Source: Thermoplasmatales archaeon
Lineage (GTDB): Archaea > Thermoplasmatota > E2 > DHVEG-1
DNA: 57,883 nucleotides
Reading direction: 5' to 3'
NCBI GenBank assembly: GCA_020341795.1
Contig: CP070836.1
Coordinates: forward strand, 1,150,769 to 1,208,651
The translations under genes were made by a program, and so were the position numbers. Position 1 is the first letter of the stretch. Every line of letters starts with the position of its first letter. The notes beneath the pieces were generated by a model. The model did not search any database, was not told where the DNA came from, and worked only from the letters and a program-made list of their open reading frames with translations. Below are positions 45,142-54,119 of this stretch, in pieces.

Positions 45142-45474
45142 ATGTTGAGTTTTTTCCCTGAGCCCATATCTCTTTTACCAGAGGCAGATATTCCAATTGA
45201 TGGAGTGAAAGGTTATTTATTACAGGGAGAGAATAATCAAGTAATTTTTATGGAATTTTCAAAAGATATTGATATACCAAAGCATTCTCATGAAAGTCAA
45301 TGGGAAGTTGTAGTAAAAGGTAAAGTTGATCTTAATGTTGCTGGCGATATTAAAACATACCGACGGGGAGATACCTTTTTTATACCAAAAGACGTAAAAC
45401 ATTCTGCAAGAGTTTACGCAGGTTATGCATCTATTGCTTATTTCAATGAAAAACAAAGATATAAGAAAAAATAA
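45142..45474 (+). CDS. Single-domain cupin protein
   Basis: The 110-residue protein forms one cupin barrel. The first cupin motif is IPKHSHESQWEVVVKG (two His and a Glu-like position) and the second is YRRGDTFFIPKDVKHSARV with the last His. It therefore binds one metal ion. GGAGGT lies 8 nt before the ATG and a TATA-like TATTTAAAG at about 45096. It stands alone between pepD and a convergent gene. Such proteins sense or isomerise small molecules; the ligand is unknown. Confidence 0.8.
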   Translation: MLSFFPEPISLLPEADIPIDGVKGYLLQGENNQVIFMEFSKDIDIPKHSHESQWEVVVKGKVDLNVAGDIKTYRRGDTFFIPKDVKHSARVYAGYASIAYFNEKQRYKKK

Positions 45475-45571
45475 AAGAATGGCAATTTTGTAATCATGAT
45501 TGATAACTTTTTATAAATTATAAATATCAAATTTTCAATAAAACTTTTTGATTATTTCATAAAAATACTTT

Positions 45572-46060
45572 TTAATTATCTTTTTTTCGAATGATAATTA
45601 ATAATGCAATAATAGCAAACAATGCTAATGCAATTTCAAATCCTGGAGTTGAGCTATCTCCGTCGGTTGCTGATACATCACTAAGGCTAACTGTTAGCTC
45701 TTTTGTTATAGAGCCAACAATAATACATGTGGCTGTAACCTCAATTATGTCACCCTCAGCTACTTCGACTTCCTCATAAGTATATGTAAAACTAGAAGCT
45801 GGTTGACTTGTGTAATCCTTACTAAAGTTTGTTTCTCCATTAATTTTTACAACTATATTTTCGACATAATGATTATTGGGATCTGAAACTTGATGAGTGA
45901 TATCAACTGTTAACTGTTTAGTTATCTTGCTATAAGCTAACATCATACTTGAAGGTGAATGAGAACAAACTGTAAAAGAGCTAATTAAAAGTAATAAAAA
46001 GATAAAACTAATAGTTAAAATTACTAACTTCTTGCTAAAAAATATTTTATTATTATTCAT
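45572..46060 (-). CDS. Secreted surface protein with PGF-CTERM-like anchor
   Basis: The 162-residue protein has a signal peptide (residues 1-33, KK then a long hydrophobic run), an exported beta-rich domain (SKITKQLTVDITHQVSD, HYVENIVVKINGE) and a C-terminal STPGFEIALALFAIIALLIIIRKK. That tail, PGF followed by a helix and basic end, matches the archaeosortase ArtA sorting signal. The exported domain begins SHSPSS and has histidines at HQVSDPNNHY, so metal binding is possible. GGGGGG precedes the ATG. It is downstream of the small membrane protein at 46,121. Confidence 0.75.
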   Translation of the reverse strand: MNNNKIFFSKKLVILTISFIFLLLLISSFTVCSHSPSSMMLAYSKITKQLTVDITHQVSDPNNHYVENIVVKINGETNFSKDYTSQPASSFTYTYEEVEVAEGDIIEVTATCIIVGSITKELTVSLSDVSATDGDSSTPGFEIALALFAIIALLIIIRKKDN

Positions 46061-46120
46061 ATTTATTTTCCCCCCTAAACAAATCTAAAACATGTAAGTA
46101 TTATATCAATATTACCGATG

Positions 46121-46339
46121 CTAAAAATATGCTGAAATGCCTAAAATACCATGGATTAATGCTAAAATAATTGAGATATATGCCAATCTGTAATGCCATT
46201 TTATTGAAATTTTTATTTTACCTTTTTTTTTCAATAAAGCTAGCAAAGCCGTTATTATAAACATAATTATAGTTACAATCCCTAGATAAACAATAAATGG
46301 AATTCCAAATATTAGGAAATAAGTAATTTCTTGAAACAT
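46121..46339 (-). CDS. Small two-helix membrane protein with a His-x13-His helix
   Basis: The 72-residue protein has two membrane helices (about 6-34 and 47-70). The second contains WHYRLAYISIILALIHG with two histidines 14 residues apart, the spacing that coordinates b-type haem in cytochrome b helices. No ribosome site precedes the ATG. It is 60 nt upstream of the PGF-CTERM protein gene on the same strand, so an exported redox pair is conceivable. Function is not established. Confidence 0.55.
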   Translation of the reverse strand: MFQEITYFLIFGIPFIVYLGIVTIIMFIITALLALLKKKGKIKISIKWHYRLAYISIILALIHGILGISAYF

Positions 46340-46383
46340 ATTTGCACAAATATTACTAAATTAAACATTACTTAAAACGTTTG

Positions 46384-48165
46384 CTAGTAAAGATTTGTAA
46401 ATTGTTTAATCATATCGACAATTGATGTTGAATCAATTTTAAACATTGCACGTAACTCTTCAGGTTTTCCAGATAGTGGTATATCTGTCACACATAGATA
46501 TCTGATATTCGGAATATAACTTGAGACAAGTGTGCCTATTGCATTACAATAATGATCCTCTACAGATATTACATTATTACATTCTTTAGCGTTTTTAATT
46601 AAAGAAGTGGCATCTATGGGTTGAAGTGAATATAGATCAATAATCCTTATGTTGATACCCTCTTCTAACAGTTTCTCATATGCTTTAATTGATTCATGTA
46701 TTGTAACTCCAGCTGTTATTATTAGTGCCTTATCATAATTACTTTTTCTTAGAACTTTAAGACCTCCGATTTCAAATTTTTCTGAATTTTCATATATAAC
46801 AGGTGTTTTTTCACGGGTTATACGTAAATATGAAATACCTTTTATTTTACTCATTTCGTTTAATAAATTCTCAGTGGAAACGGCATCACAAGGATATAAA
46901 ACACTTGCTTTTGGAATAGAGAGAAACATAGGTATATCTTCAAGTCCCATCTGAGATGGACCATCTGGTCCAATACTAATCCCAACGTGAGAACCTGCAA
47001 ATTTTATATTGGCCATTGAGTACATACCCATTCTAATAAAGTCATGAGCCCGTGTAAGAAATGTAGCAAAGGTGGAAACATATGGAATATAACCCATTGC
47101 TGAAAATCCAATTGCCATTCCAACCATATTTTGCTCTGCAATAAAAGATTGAAAGCTTCTGTCAGGGAATTTTTTAAAAAATCCATTTGTCATTGTTGAA
47201 TTTTTTACATCAGCATCAATTACTATTGAATTTTTATTTTTTTCACCTAATTTTATTAGGCCGTTTCCAAAAGCTACTCTGGTAGATATCTTCTCTCCAA
47301 TTTTATATTTGGTTGGTTCATAACAGGTATATTTGTAAGGTAGAGGATTCATACAAGAGACCTTTGAAGGAATTATTATTTTGATTTCACCGATTTCCTT
47401 TAAAGCTTTTTTTAATTCTTTAGAATTAAGTGGTTTGCCATGCCATCCTTCTTTGTTTTGAAGAAATGATACTCCTTTACCTTTGAAGGTTTTTGCTATA
47501 ATTGCATAAGGTTCATCTGATTTTTTAAATTCATTAAATCCATCGATAAGCTCCTTTATGTTATGTCCATTTACAACCTTTGAATTCCATCCAAATGCTT
47601 CAAATTTTTTTTTGTAAATTTCTACAATATGACCATGCATAGTTGGTTCTGACTGCCCAAGTCTGTTTGCATCTACTATTGCACATAAATTATTTAGTTT
47701 GTAATAAGCTGCAGAATTTGCTGCCTCCCAAACTGAGCCTTCTGCACATTCTCCATCTCCAAGTAAAACAAAAACTCTACTTTTTGATTTCATTAGTCTT
47801 CTTGCAAGTGCCATGCCAACACCTGCTGATAGTCCTTGACCTAGACTACCTGTTGCCACTCTAATACTGGGCATTTTTGGAGTTGGATGACCTTCTAAAA
47901 TACTATCAATTTTTCTGAGTGTATTTAAATATGTTCGAGGTATGCAGCCTAATTCAGCATATGTTGCCCAGAGAATCGGTGCAGCATGTCCTTTGGATAA
48001 GATAAATTCATCATCTAATTTCATTTCAAAAAAAAATAAACTGCTTATAATTTCTGCACATGACAAACAAGATGTGGGATGTCCTGATCCTGCTGAAGTT
48101 GTTGATTTCAATGATTCTATTCTTAATTTATTGGCCATATTTGTTAAATCGTTGAGATCAACCAT
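46384..48165 (-). CDS. tkt: Full-length transketolase, animal/short-bacterial type
   Basis: Transketolase moves two-carbon units between sugar phosphates with thiamine diphosphate. The 593-residue protein keeps both halves in one chain, while most archaea split them. TSAGSGHPTSCLSCAEI, LSKGHAAPILWATYAE, VATGSLGQGL, LLGDGECAEGS, ANRLGQSEP and IAEQNMVGMAIG follow the sequence of the animal enzyme more closely than the 660-residue E. coli type. GAGGTAAG precedes the ATG. The bacterial-type glucokinase upstream on the same strand suggests a shared sugar-phosphate role and transfer from bacteria (inference). Confidence 0.92.
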   Translation of the reverse strand: MVDLNDLTNMANKLRIESLKSTTSAGSGHPTSCLSCAEIISSLFFFEMKLDDEFILSKGHAAPILWATYAELGCIPRTYLNTLRKIDSILEGHPTPKMPSIRVATGSLGQGLSAGVGMALARRLMKSKSRVFVLLGDGECAEGSVWEAANSAAYYKLNNLCAIVDANRLGQSEPTMHGHIVEIYKKKFEAFGWNSKVVNGHNIKELIDGFNEFKKSDEPYAIIAKTFKGKGVSFLQNKEGWHGKPLNSKELKKALKEIGEIKIIIPSKVSCMNPLPYKYTCYEPTKYKIGEKISTRVAFGNGLIKLGEKNKNSIVIDADVKNSTMTNGFFKKFPDRSFQSFIAEQNMVGMAIGFSAMGYIPYVSTFATFLTRAHDFIRMGMYSMANIKFAGSHVGISIGPDGPSQMGLEDIPMFLSIPKASVLYPCDAVSTENLLNEMSKIKGISYLRITREKTPVIYENSEKFEIGGLKVLRKSNYDKALIITAGVTIHESIKAYEKLLEEGINIRIIDLYSLQPIDATSLIKNAKECNNVISVEDHYCNAIGTLVSSYIPNIRYLCVTDIPLSGKPEELRAMFKIDSTSIVDMIKQFTNLY

Positions 48166-48186
48166 TTTTCTTACCTCAAAATTTTC

Positions 48187-48200
48187 ATCTTTATAAAGAT
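48187..48200. promoter_or_regulatory. 14-bp perfect palindrome centred on a TATA-like box
   Basis: ATCTTTATAAAGAT reads the same on both strands and lies 22 bp before the transketolase ATG, upstream of its GAGGTAAG ribosome site. It may be a TATA element, an operator or both; the distance is short for a TATA box of this gene. Confidence 0.3.
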
Positions 48201-48255
48201 TAACTCTGTATATTAAATTGCATATATGCTATTATTCCATTAAAAAAACATTGCT

Positions 48256-49359
48256 TTATATTTTACTATAAGATTTATATATAGCAGCGTAGCAAGCGCC
48301 ATAAAGACTAACATCATAGTTTACGATTATATTTATAGGAATATTTTTTAAGAAATCATATCTTCTATAGGTATTTTCAAATTCATCAGTAAATTCCTTT
48401 GTCGTGAATATTTCTTTGTTCTTTGAAGCTATACCGCCTGCAATATACATTCCTCCATATGCAAGAGTATCAAGGGCAAAATTTTTTGCACATCTTGCAT
48501 AAAATCGTGTAAATAATCTTAATGTTTCTTTGCATGATTCATCTATATTTTTATATTTTGATATAAGTGGGGCTTTATCTGAAGATTTATCAATTTCTTC
48601 TGTATACTGTGTATCTCTTAAATTTTGTGTATTTCTAATAAATAAATATATACTTTCTAATCCTCTTCCTGATAGTACTTCTTCATAATTTAATGGATTT
48701 GAGATCCCTCTTAATTTTTTAATAAAATTTACAAGTTGTGTTTCAAAATCATTTTGAGCTGGGAAATCCCCATGACCACCTTCGCTTGGGATTGGGATAT
48801 ATGCTTTAAATTGTTTATCATAAGTTAAGATACTTTTTCCTAGACCAGTTCCAGCACCAATTATTGCTTTTGTAAAAGTTAAATATTCCAAGTTTCTATT
48901 ACCAGCCCTTACTTGAAATATATCATTCTCATTGTTATGATCAAGTAGGTTTAATCCATACCCGATAGTTTGAAAATCATTGATGACGTATACTGATTCT
49001 AATGATGTATTATCAATCAATTCTTTTGTACTAACATTCCATGATACATTTGTTAATTGAGCGAAATCATTAGAGGGTGATACAACTCCTGCTGCACCAA
49101 TACAAGCAATATTAAGCTCTATTCCATAGTTACTCCTTGCATATGTTATTATTTTTTCAATAGCTGGTATTAGAGAATCAAGATTATTACTTTTAATATT
49201 AAGAGAGAAAAGTAAATTTGGTTTTGAGTTTTTAACACCTGCAACAACAAGATTAGTATTGGTTCCACCAATATCTCCACCTAAAACATACAATGAATAT
49301 TTTTCCTTTAAAATTGTTTCATCAGCTTTTATAAATATAATCATTTTATCAAGGTTCAT
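48256..49359 (-). CDS. glk: Glucokinase of the Glk family
   Basis: The 367-residue ASKHA kinase has the phosphate-1 loop LGGDIGGTNTNL near residue 27, FQTIGYGLNLL-preceding catalytic VINDF, the adenosine-side GAGTGLGKSIL, and ESEGGH-like SEGGHGDFP for glucose contact. It ends MYIAGGIASKNKEIF and a closing helix, as in bacterial Glk rather than the archaeal ADP-dependent or ROK type. A 25-residue N-terminal extension precedes the core. It would phosphorylate glucose with ATP. Confidence 0.85.
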   Translation of the reverse strand: MNLDKMIIFIKADETILKEKYSLYVLGGDIGGTNTNLVVAGVKNSKPNLLFSLNIKSNNLDSLIPAIEKIITYARSNYGIELNIACIGAAGVVSPSNDFAQLTNVSWNVSTKELIDNTSLESVYVINDFQTIGYGLNLLDHNNENDIFQVRAGNRNLEYLTFTKAIIGAGTGLGKSILTYDKQFKAYIPIPSEGGHGDFPAQNDFETQLVNFIKKLRGISNPLNYEEVLSGRGLESIYLFIRNTQNLRDTQYTEEIDKSSDKAPLISKYKNIDESCKETLRLFTRFYARCAKNFALDTLAYGGMYIAGGIASKNKEIFTTKEFTDEFENTYRRYDFLKNIPINIIVNYDVSLYGACYAAIYKSYSKI

Positions 49360-49466
49360 AATTACTATTCCATATTTATTATCTCTTCTAAAAGACTACG
49401 TATTTTTTATTATTTATTGAATTATTCGCATTATAACATCATTTATAGTTATTATTTATCTCTCCT

Positions 49467-50927
49467 TCAATATATAATTTGAATTAGATTAAATAATTTA
49501 AAGAAAAATGAATTAAAAGATATTTTATCTCTTGGCATAATCATAGTATGTGTTGTCCAGTCACTTTCCTCACCATTAATATCTTTAGATTTAGCTTTTA
49601 TCAAATAATTCATTTTGTTTTCCCATGTGTGATTTAAAAATATTTCAATACCAGATTCATATGGACCAAACCAACCTTCTTCTGTACCGTCATCCCAATC
49701 AACCCATAGAAAAATATTATCATCATTTGGATCATACGATCTAAATACATAATCATATTGTACACCAGGATTCCCATGTTTAGGTCCAGTAATCTTTGGT
49801 GGATTAGGACTACTAATAGGATTTATAATAATTTCATCAAAAACGGAGCCATTTATATAGTAAGCAGAGAATCTTAGTGAATTTTCCGAATTATATTCAA
49901 GTAAACAGTAATGATACGCTTTTTTACTTATGTTTACAAACCAATCATCACCAGGGTTATATAAAGGAGCACCAGCACCACCTGTAACAACATAATATAT
50001 ATTTTCTATCTTATCTGTTCTCTGATAAAAATGACAATGAGATTGAACAACAAGTCTAACATTGTATTTAATAAACAAAGGTTCCCATATTACTTTAATA
50101 TCTGTTCTTGGTGAATGACCACCTTTACAATAGATAGGTTCATGGAAACAAACAATTCTAAATAAAGCACTTGTAGTTGCTAAATCATTTACTAACCATT
50201 TATATTGAGATGTACCCTTACCAAATGGCTCATATTGATCAAGAATAATAAAGTGACAAGGTCCATAATCAAAACTATACCATTTTTCGTTGTTTGGAAG
50301 GGAAAAAATTTCAAAATATCGATCACCATTTTTCTCATGATTACCAAGAACTCCAAAAACAGTACTATTCTGCATCAAAGGCATCATAAGATTTAACCAG
50401 CTGTCCCATTGAGTTAAAATCCTTCCATCATCAACCATATCACCCCCATGAATAACAAACAGAGATGATCCATTATTAACAGCGTTAGCAACAATTTTTG
50501 CTTGTTCCCAATTATCCCACATCCCTCTACTATCACCAATAAATGCACATTTAAAACTATTATTATCATAAAAATAACTGCCTAGCTTAAATTCAAAATC
50601 ATCTGATATTATACCATTAGAAACAACTCTATAATGACCATGATTAAAACTAGGTTTTATAATAATTTCATGATGATTACAATTTGATAGTCCCTCTTTT
50701 ATATATCCATAAGTGCTATCTTGTCCATATTCAACATAATTATTCATAGTATCTGAATCTGTCTCCCAAACAATAGTAATGTTCTCATCTGTAAAATTCT
50801 GCGTGTACGGGCCAAATGTTATCATAGATCCTGATTTTGTAATTTTATTGGAGCTAGAATTTACTATACCTGAATAAAGAATAATAACAGCTATAAAAAT
50901 TATCTTTAAACATAATTTTTTTTTAAT
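49467..50927 (-). CDS. Secreted purple-acid-phosphatase-like metallophosphoesterase, ATT start
   Basis: The calcineurin-like core has FIGDSRGMWDN, HGGDMVDDG, VLGNHEKNG, CFHEPIY and QSHCHFYQR, giving all metal ligands. A fibronectin-III-like domain precedes it (about residues 35-110) and a PKD/Ig-like domain follows (DPNDDNIFLWVDWDDG). The first ATG (50825) would drop a fine signal peptide. Upstream in frame are KKKLCLK and a hydrophobic run, then only ATT codons next to GGAGG (50938-50934). With ATT at 50927 (6-nt spacing) the protein has 486 residues and is exported. Substrate is unknown. Confidence 0.8.
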   Translation of the reverse strand: MKKKLCLKIIFIAVIILYSGIVNSSSNKITKSGSMITFGPYTQNFTDENITIVWETDSDTMNNYVEYGQDSTYGYIKEGLSNCNHHEIIIKPSFNHGHYRVVSNGIISDDFEFKLGSYFYDNNSFKCAFIGDSRGMWDNWEQAKIVANAVNNGSSLFVIHGGDMVDDGRILTQWDSWLNLMMPLMQNSTVFGVLGNHEKNGDRYFEIFSLPNNEKWYSFDYGPCHFIILDQYEPFGKGTSQYKWLVNDLATTSALFRIVCFHEPIYCKGGHSPRTDIKVIWEPLFIKYNVRLVVQSHCHFYQRTDKIENIYYVVTGGAGAPLYNPGDDWFVNISKKAYHYCLLEYNSENSLRFSAYYINGSVFDEIIINPISSPNPPKITGPKHGNPGVQYDYVFRSYDPNDDNIFLWVDWDDGTEEGWFGPYESGIEIFLNHTWENKMNYLIKAKSKDINGEESDWTTHTMIMPRDKISFNSFFFKLFNLIQIIY

Positions 50928-50956
50928 AATATACCTCCATCAATAATAATATAAAT

Positions 50957-51165
50957 GATTTATGTTATAAAAAATTATTTACAACTGATTTTGATGATAA
51001 AAGACCATGTTATGATATTTTATGTTCCGATGATGATTATAAAAAATATATAAATACGCAGGTTTCGATTTAATTAATACATATAAACCTCTTGCTGTAG
51101 GAGATGAACCATATAATTGGATTAATGAAACAAAGATTGCTCTTTGAACTATTTACGTTTAAAAA
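50957..51165 (+). pseudogene. Frameshifted C-terminal gene remnant, possibly a methyltransferase tail
   Basis: This 323-bp gap holds protein-like sequence in two frames. One frame gives DFDDKRPCYDILCSDDDYKKYI up to about 51058, in two pieces here. The next frame continues AGFDLINTYKPLAVGDEP then YNWINETKIAL and meets TGA at 51145. A single missing base near 51057 joins them. The ending looks like IAPWTIYV with Pro changed to Leu and Trp changed to stop. The tail recalls class I SAM methyltransferases, but I cannot confirm the family. Confidence 0.45.
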
Positions 51166-51263
51166 AATATAAAAATTTTAAAGACAAAAGCAGAAAATTA
51201 TTCTTTCAGAGAGGTTTATAAACTTTTACAGTATTTGAATATGTAGTTCTTAGGGAAAATAAT

Positions 51264-51536
51264 ATGAAATCAAAATTATCAGGATCTATAGTTTTAGTTA
51301 TTGGTATCTTTTTTATAGTATTTGGATTAATATTATATTTCCCCGCTAATGACACTGTAGAAAAATATGATTCCTATGGTATAATATCTGACATAGGTAA
51401 AGCACTTGATCCCGATTTGGAAAAAGAATATACTTCAGCTAAAACTATGTCCACTATTGGAATGATTGCTTTTATCGTTGGATTACTTTTAACAGTTGCT
51501 GGTATAGTATTTGTTGCTACAGGTAAAGATGCATAA
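51264..51536 (+). CDS. Small two-helix membrane protein
   Basis: The 90-residue protein has a membrane helix at about 8-27 (IVLVIGIFFIVFGLILYF), an acidic linker (VEKYDSYGIISDIGKALDPD) and a second helix at 62-86 (IGMIAFIVGLLLTVAGIVF). Both ends are on the same side. AGGGAAAA lies upstream and the gene follows the frameshifted remnant. I do not recognise it. The glycine-rich helices suggest tight packing or an oligomer. Confidence 0.6.
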   Translation: MKSKLSGSIVLVIGIFFIVFGLILYFPANDTVEKYDSYGIISDIGKALDPDLEKEYTSAKTMSTIGMIAFIVGLLLTVAGIVFVATGKDA

Positions 51537-51650
51537 TAAAAAGACGGATTAATAAAATATTAAAATGCTTAGATATAGATATAATATTTAAAAATTTTAA
51601 ATACGTCGATATCCATTTAAATGCGTTTAGATTAAGTTATTATTATATAT

Positions 51651-51911
51651 TTAAATAAGTCCTCTAACGTTAAAAACTTGCCTAAAGTATCCATTATTTT
51701 TGTTATGTAAATTTTTTTTGATAGAAGTCATTGAATAATGTCCATTATTTTCATTAAATAACCTAATATGGTGGTTTGTGACATTCTTATATTTATTGGT
51801 TCTATTTAGGGAGGGAATGTCTAAAATTTTTTTCTCAATAATAAATACTTTTACAATATCTTCAATTTCTAATGCTTCGCTAAAATTATTTACAACCCCC
51901 GCAATTTTCAA
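51651..51911 (-). CDS. Small hypothetical protein, doubtful
   Basis: This 86-codon frame starts at TTG with a weak GGT-type ribosome site. The first 30 residues (KIAGVVNNFSEALEIEDIVK) look protein-like, while the rest is rich in Asn and His and looks low in complexity. It may be a remnant or a real small protein. The rest of 51,537-52,134 shows only AT-rich sequence, and the promoter of the downstream hydrolase is expected at its right end. Confidence 0.3.
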   Translation of the reverse strand: MKIAGVVNNFSEALEIEDIVKVFIIEKKILDIPSLNRTNKYKNVTNHHIRLFNENNGHYSMTSIKKNLHNKNNGYFRQVFNVRGLI

Positions 51912-52134
51912 ATTATACCACTTAATTAACAGACGTTAATTAGCTTTAATAACCTTTCGTTTATCGCTTTTTAAAAATAAAAACATTAATATTATTCCAA
52001 AAAAGTTAAATCTTTAAAATTAGATAAATATGAAAAAAATAGTTAAATTAAAAAAAATGACAATGGCTATAAATTGTTTACAAGAATTTATATAATAATG
52101 TAATTATTCAATTTTTAAGGGGTGAAATATTAAA

Positions 52135-53355
52135 ATGAATAAAAAACATATATCACTGATAATTTTAGTTTTAATTATTGGAGCAATATTTGTTCCATCT
52201 TGTAAAGCATATTTTAAAAATGAAAATAGAGTTCTAATAAATAACTATGAAAAAGCGACTAATGAAATTTTTTTTGAAAAGTATATAGAACTCCTAATGA
52301 GATTTGCTCATAAACCTTCGGCATCTGTCTGTATTATTAAAGATGAAAAAGTGGTCTGGTCAAAAGGATACGGTTTATATGATATTGAAAAAAATAAGAA
52401 AGCACAAACAAACACACTATATTTGTCTGCATCTATTTCAAAAACTATTACTGCAACTGCTTTAATGCAGCTTTATGAACAAGATCTTTTTGAACTCGAT
52501 GAGGATGTAAATAATTATTTACCATTTAATCTGAGGAATCCAAATCATCCAGATAATCCGATTACATTTCGTATGCTTCTTTCACATAGATCAAGTCTTG
52601 CAGGTGACAATTCATTTTGGATATGCCTATCTTATGTCCCAGGAGATCCAGATATACCAGACTATCCTTATCCATGGTTAAAAGAATATCTGACACCTAA
52701 TGGAAGTGCTTATTCACCTATTATCTGGTCAAAAAATCACCCTGGAGAAAAATATTCTTATGCAAATGTTGGTTATGCAATAATTGGATATCTTGTTGAA
52801 ATTCTATCAGGTAAAAATTTTAATCAATACTGTAAAGACAATATTTTTGAACCTTTAGAAATGTATAATACAAGTTTTAGACTTAAAGATGTAAATATTA
52901 GTAATCTTGCTATACCTTATGAGTATAAAAAAGGAAGCTATATTCAACATCCACATTACAATATGTATGTTTTACATCCTGCAGGTTCAATGAGAACATC
53001 AGTTGAAGAATTATCACATTTTCTAATAGCTTTTATGAATGGTGGAGTATGGAACGGTATAAGAATTCTAAATAGTAACACTATTGAAATGATGCATAAA
53101 GATCATTATAATCCAAATGATGAAAAATATGGTCTTGGATGGATGCTTGGAACAAGTATTTTTGGTAAAAAAGAAATAGGTCACAGTGGAGGGTGGCCAG
53201 GTGTTCATACATTAATGAGATATCGACCTGAAGATAAAACCACAGTAATCTTATTTACAAATTCAATGAGTCCTACCTATGATGTAACACTTTTTGAAAT
53301 CTTTGCGTTCAGAATTATGTTTAAATCATTTTTTATAAAAGAAAAAATACTATAA
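52135..53355 (+). CDS. Exported beta-lactamase-family serine hydrolase
   Basis: The 406-residue protein has a signal peptide (residues 1-25). The serine hydrolase triad of the class C/AmpC-like group is present: SASISKTI with Ser100 and Lys103, YSYANVGYAI with the Tyr, and IGHSGGWPG in place of the KTG box. Members act as esterases, peptidases or D-aminopeptidases. GGGGTGA lies 9-10 nt before the ATG. In an archaeon a cell-wall target is unlikely, so the substrate is open. Confidence 0.85.
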   Translation: MNKKHISLIILVLIIGAIFVPSCKAYFKNENRVLINNYEKATNEIFFEKYIELLMRFAHKPSASVCIIKDEKVVWSKGYGLYDIEKNKKAQTNTLYLSASISKTITATALMQLYEQDLFELDEDVNNYLPFNLRNPNHPDNPITFRMLLSHRSSLAGDNSFWICLSYVPGDPDIPDYPYPWLKEYLTPNGSAYSPIIWSKNHPGEKYSYANVGYAIIGYLVEILSGKNFNQYCKDNIFEPLEMYNTSFRLKDVNISNLAIPYEYKKGSYIQHPHYNMYVLHPAGSMRTSVEELSHFLIAFMNGGVWNGIRILNSNTIEMMHKDHYNPNDEKYGLGWMLGTSIFGKKEIGHSGGWPGVHTLMRYRPEDKTTVILFTNSMSPTYDVTLFEIFAFRIMFKSFFIKEKIL

Positions 53356-53433
53356 TAAATCTAAATTTAAAATAAAAAGAAAATTCTAGATTCTTTACAT
53401 AACAAATAATAAACAAAATTTTATTTCAGACCT

Positions 53434-54081
53434 ATGAAAGATTGTAATATTGAATGTAAGTCAAATAAAGAAATAACTGCCTCTTATAGCATGAAGATTG
53501 TTATAATTATCACACTTATTTTAGCATTATGGCAACATCAATGAATCTGGGTTATAGGTATTATAATCGGTATTATAATAGGTTTAATACCAACTTTAAG
53601 ACATTTAGTTATTAAATTCACGCTTCCAGGGTCAATTGAATTACTAATACCTTCTGTTTTTGCATTAAACATAGGAGGTATTTTACTTAATGCTTATTAT
53701 TCGATTCCTGGAGATATCCTTATAACTCAGGTTTTATTTTCAGTTTTAGTTGTATTTTTTGCTTTTGTGATAATATACATCCTCCACATATATTGGGACG
53801 GGTTGATAATGGATAAATACGCCATGGCATTTGTTGTTGTAGTAACAACTATGTCTTGAGCAGTTATATTGGAATTTGTAAAATGGTTTCGAATTTTTAA
53901 AAGAAAACAAACATCAGTTGAAGGCGTTTTGATAAGCCTACTTGTTAGTACCATTAGTGGAATATTAATTACTTTACTAGGGGTAAGTATGATAAAAAAA
54001 GGTATATTTGATATATATATTGAAAAACTGGGAAAACAAATTGATTTACAGATAATTATAAGAAAAAGAAATAATGAATAA
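53434..54081 (+). pseudogene. Membrane-protein gene with two in-frame TGA codons
   Basis: One frame of 215 codons runs from ATG 53434 to TAA 54079 and is broken only by TGA at 53542 and 53857. The product has several hydrophobic helices (IWVIGIIIGIIIGLIPTL; VLFSVLVVFFAFVIIYIL; MAFVVVVTTM) and a basic tail. Both TGA codons sit where tryptophan would fit (HQ-x-IWVIG and TMS-x-AVILEF). The layout faintly recalls YjdF/DUF2238 proteins. Recent decay by TGG to TGA changes is the simplest reading. Other genes here stop at TGA, so a general code change is excluded. Confidence 0.65.
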
Positions 54082-54119
54082 TTTTAAAAAACAATAATAG
54101 TATATTTATTATATATAAA

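Noticed and set aside
53434-54081. Selenocysteine at the two TGA codons
   Set aside because: The sites lie in or next to hydrophobic helices with no redox motif or nearby Cys, and no SECIS-like hairpin stood out after the gene. Tryptophan loss explains them better.
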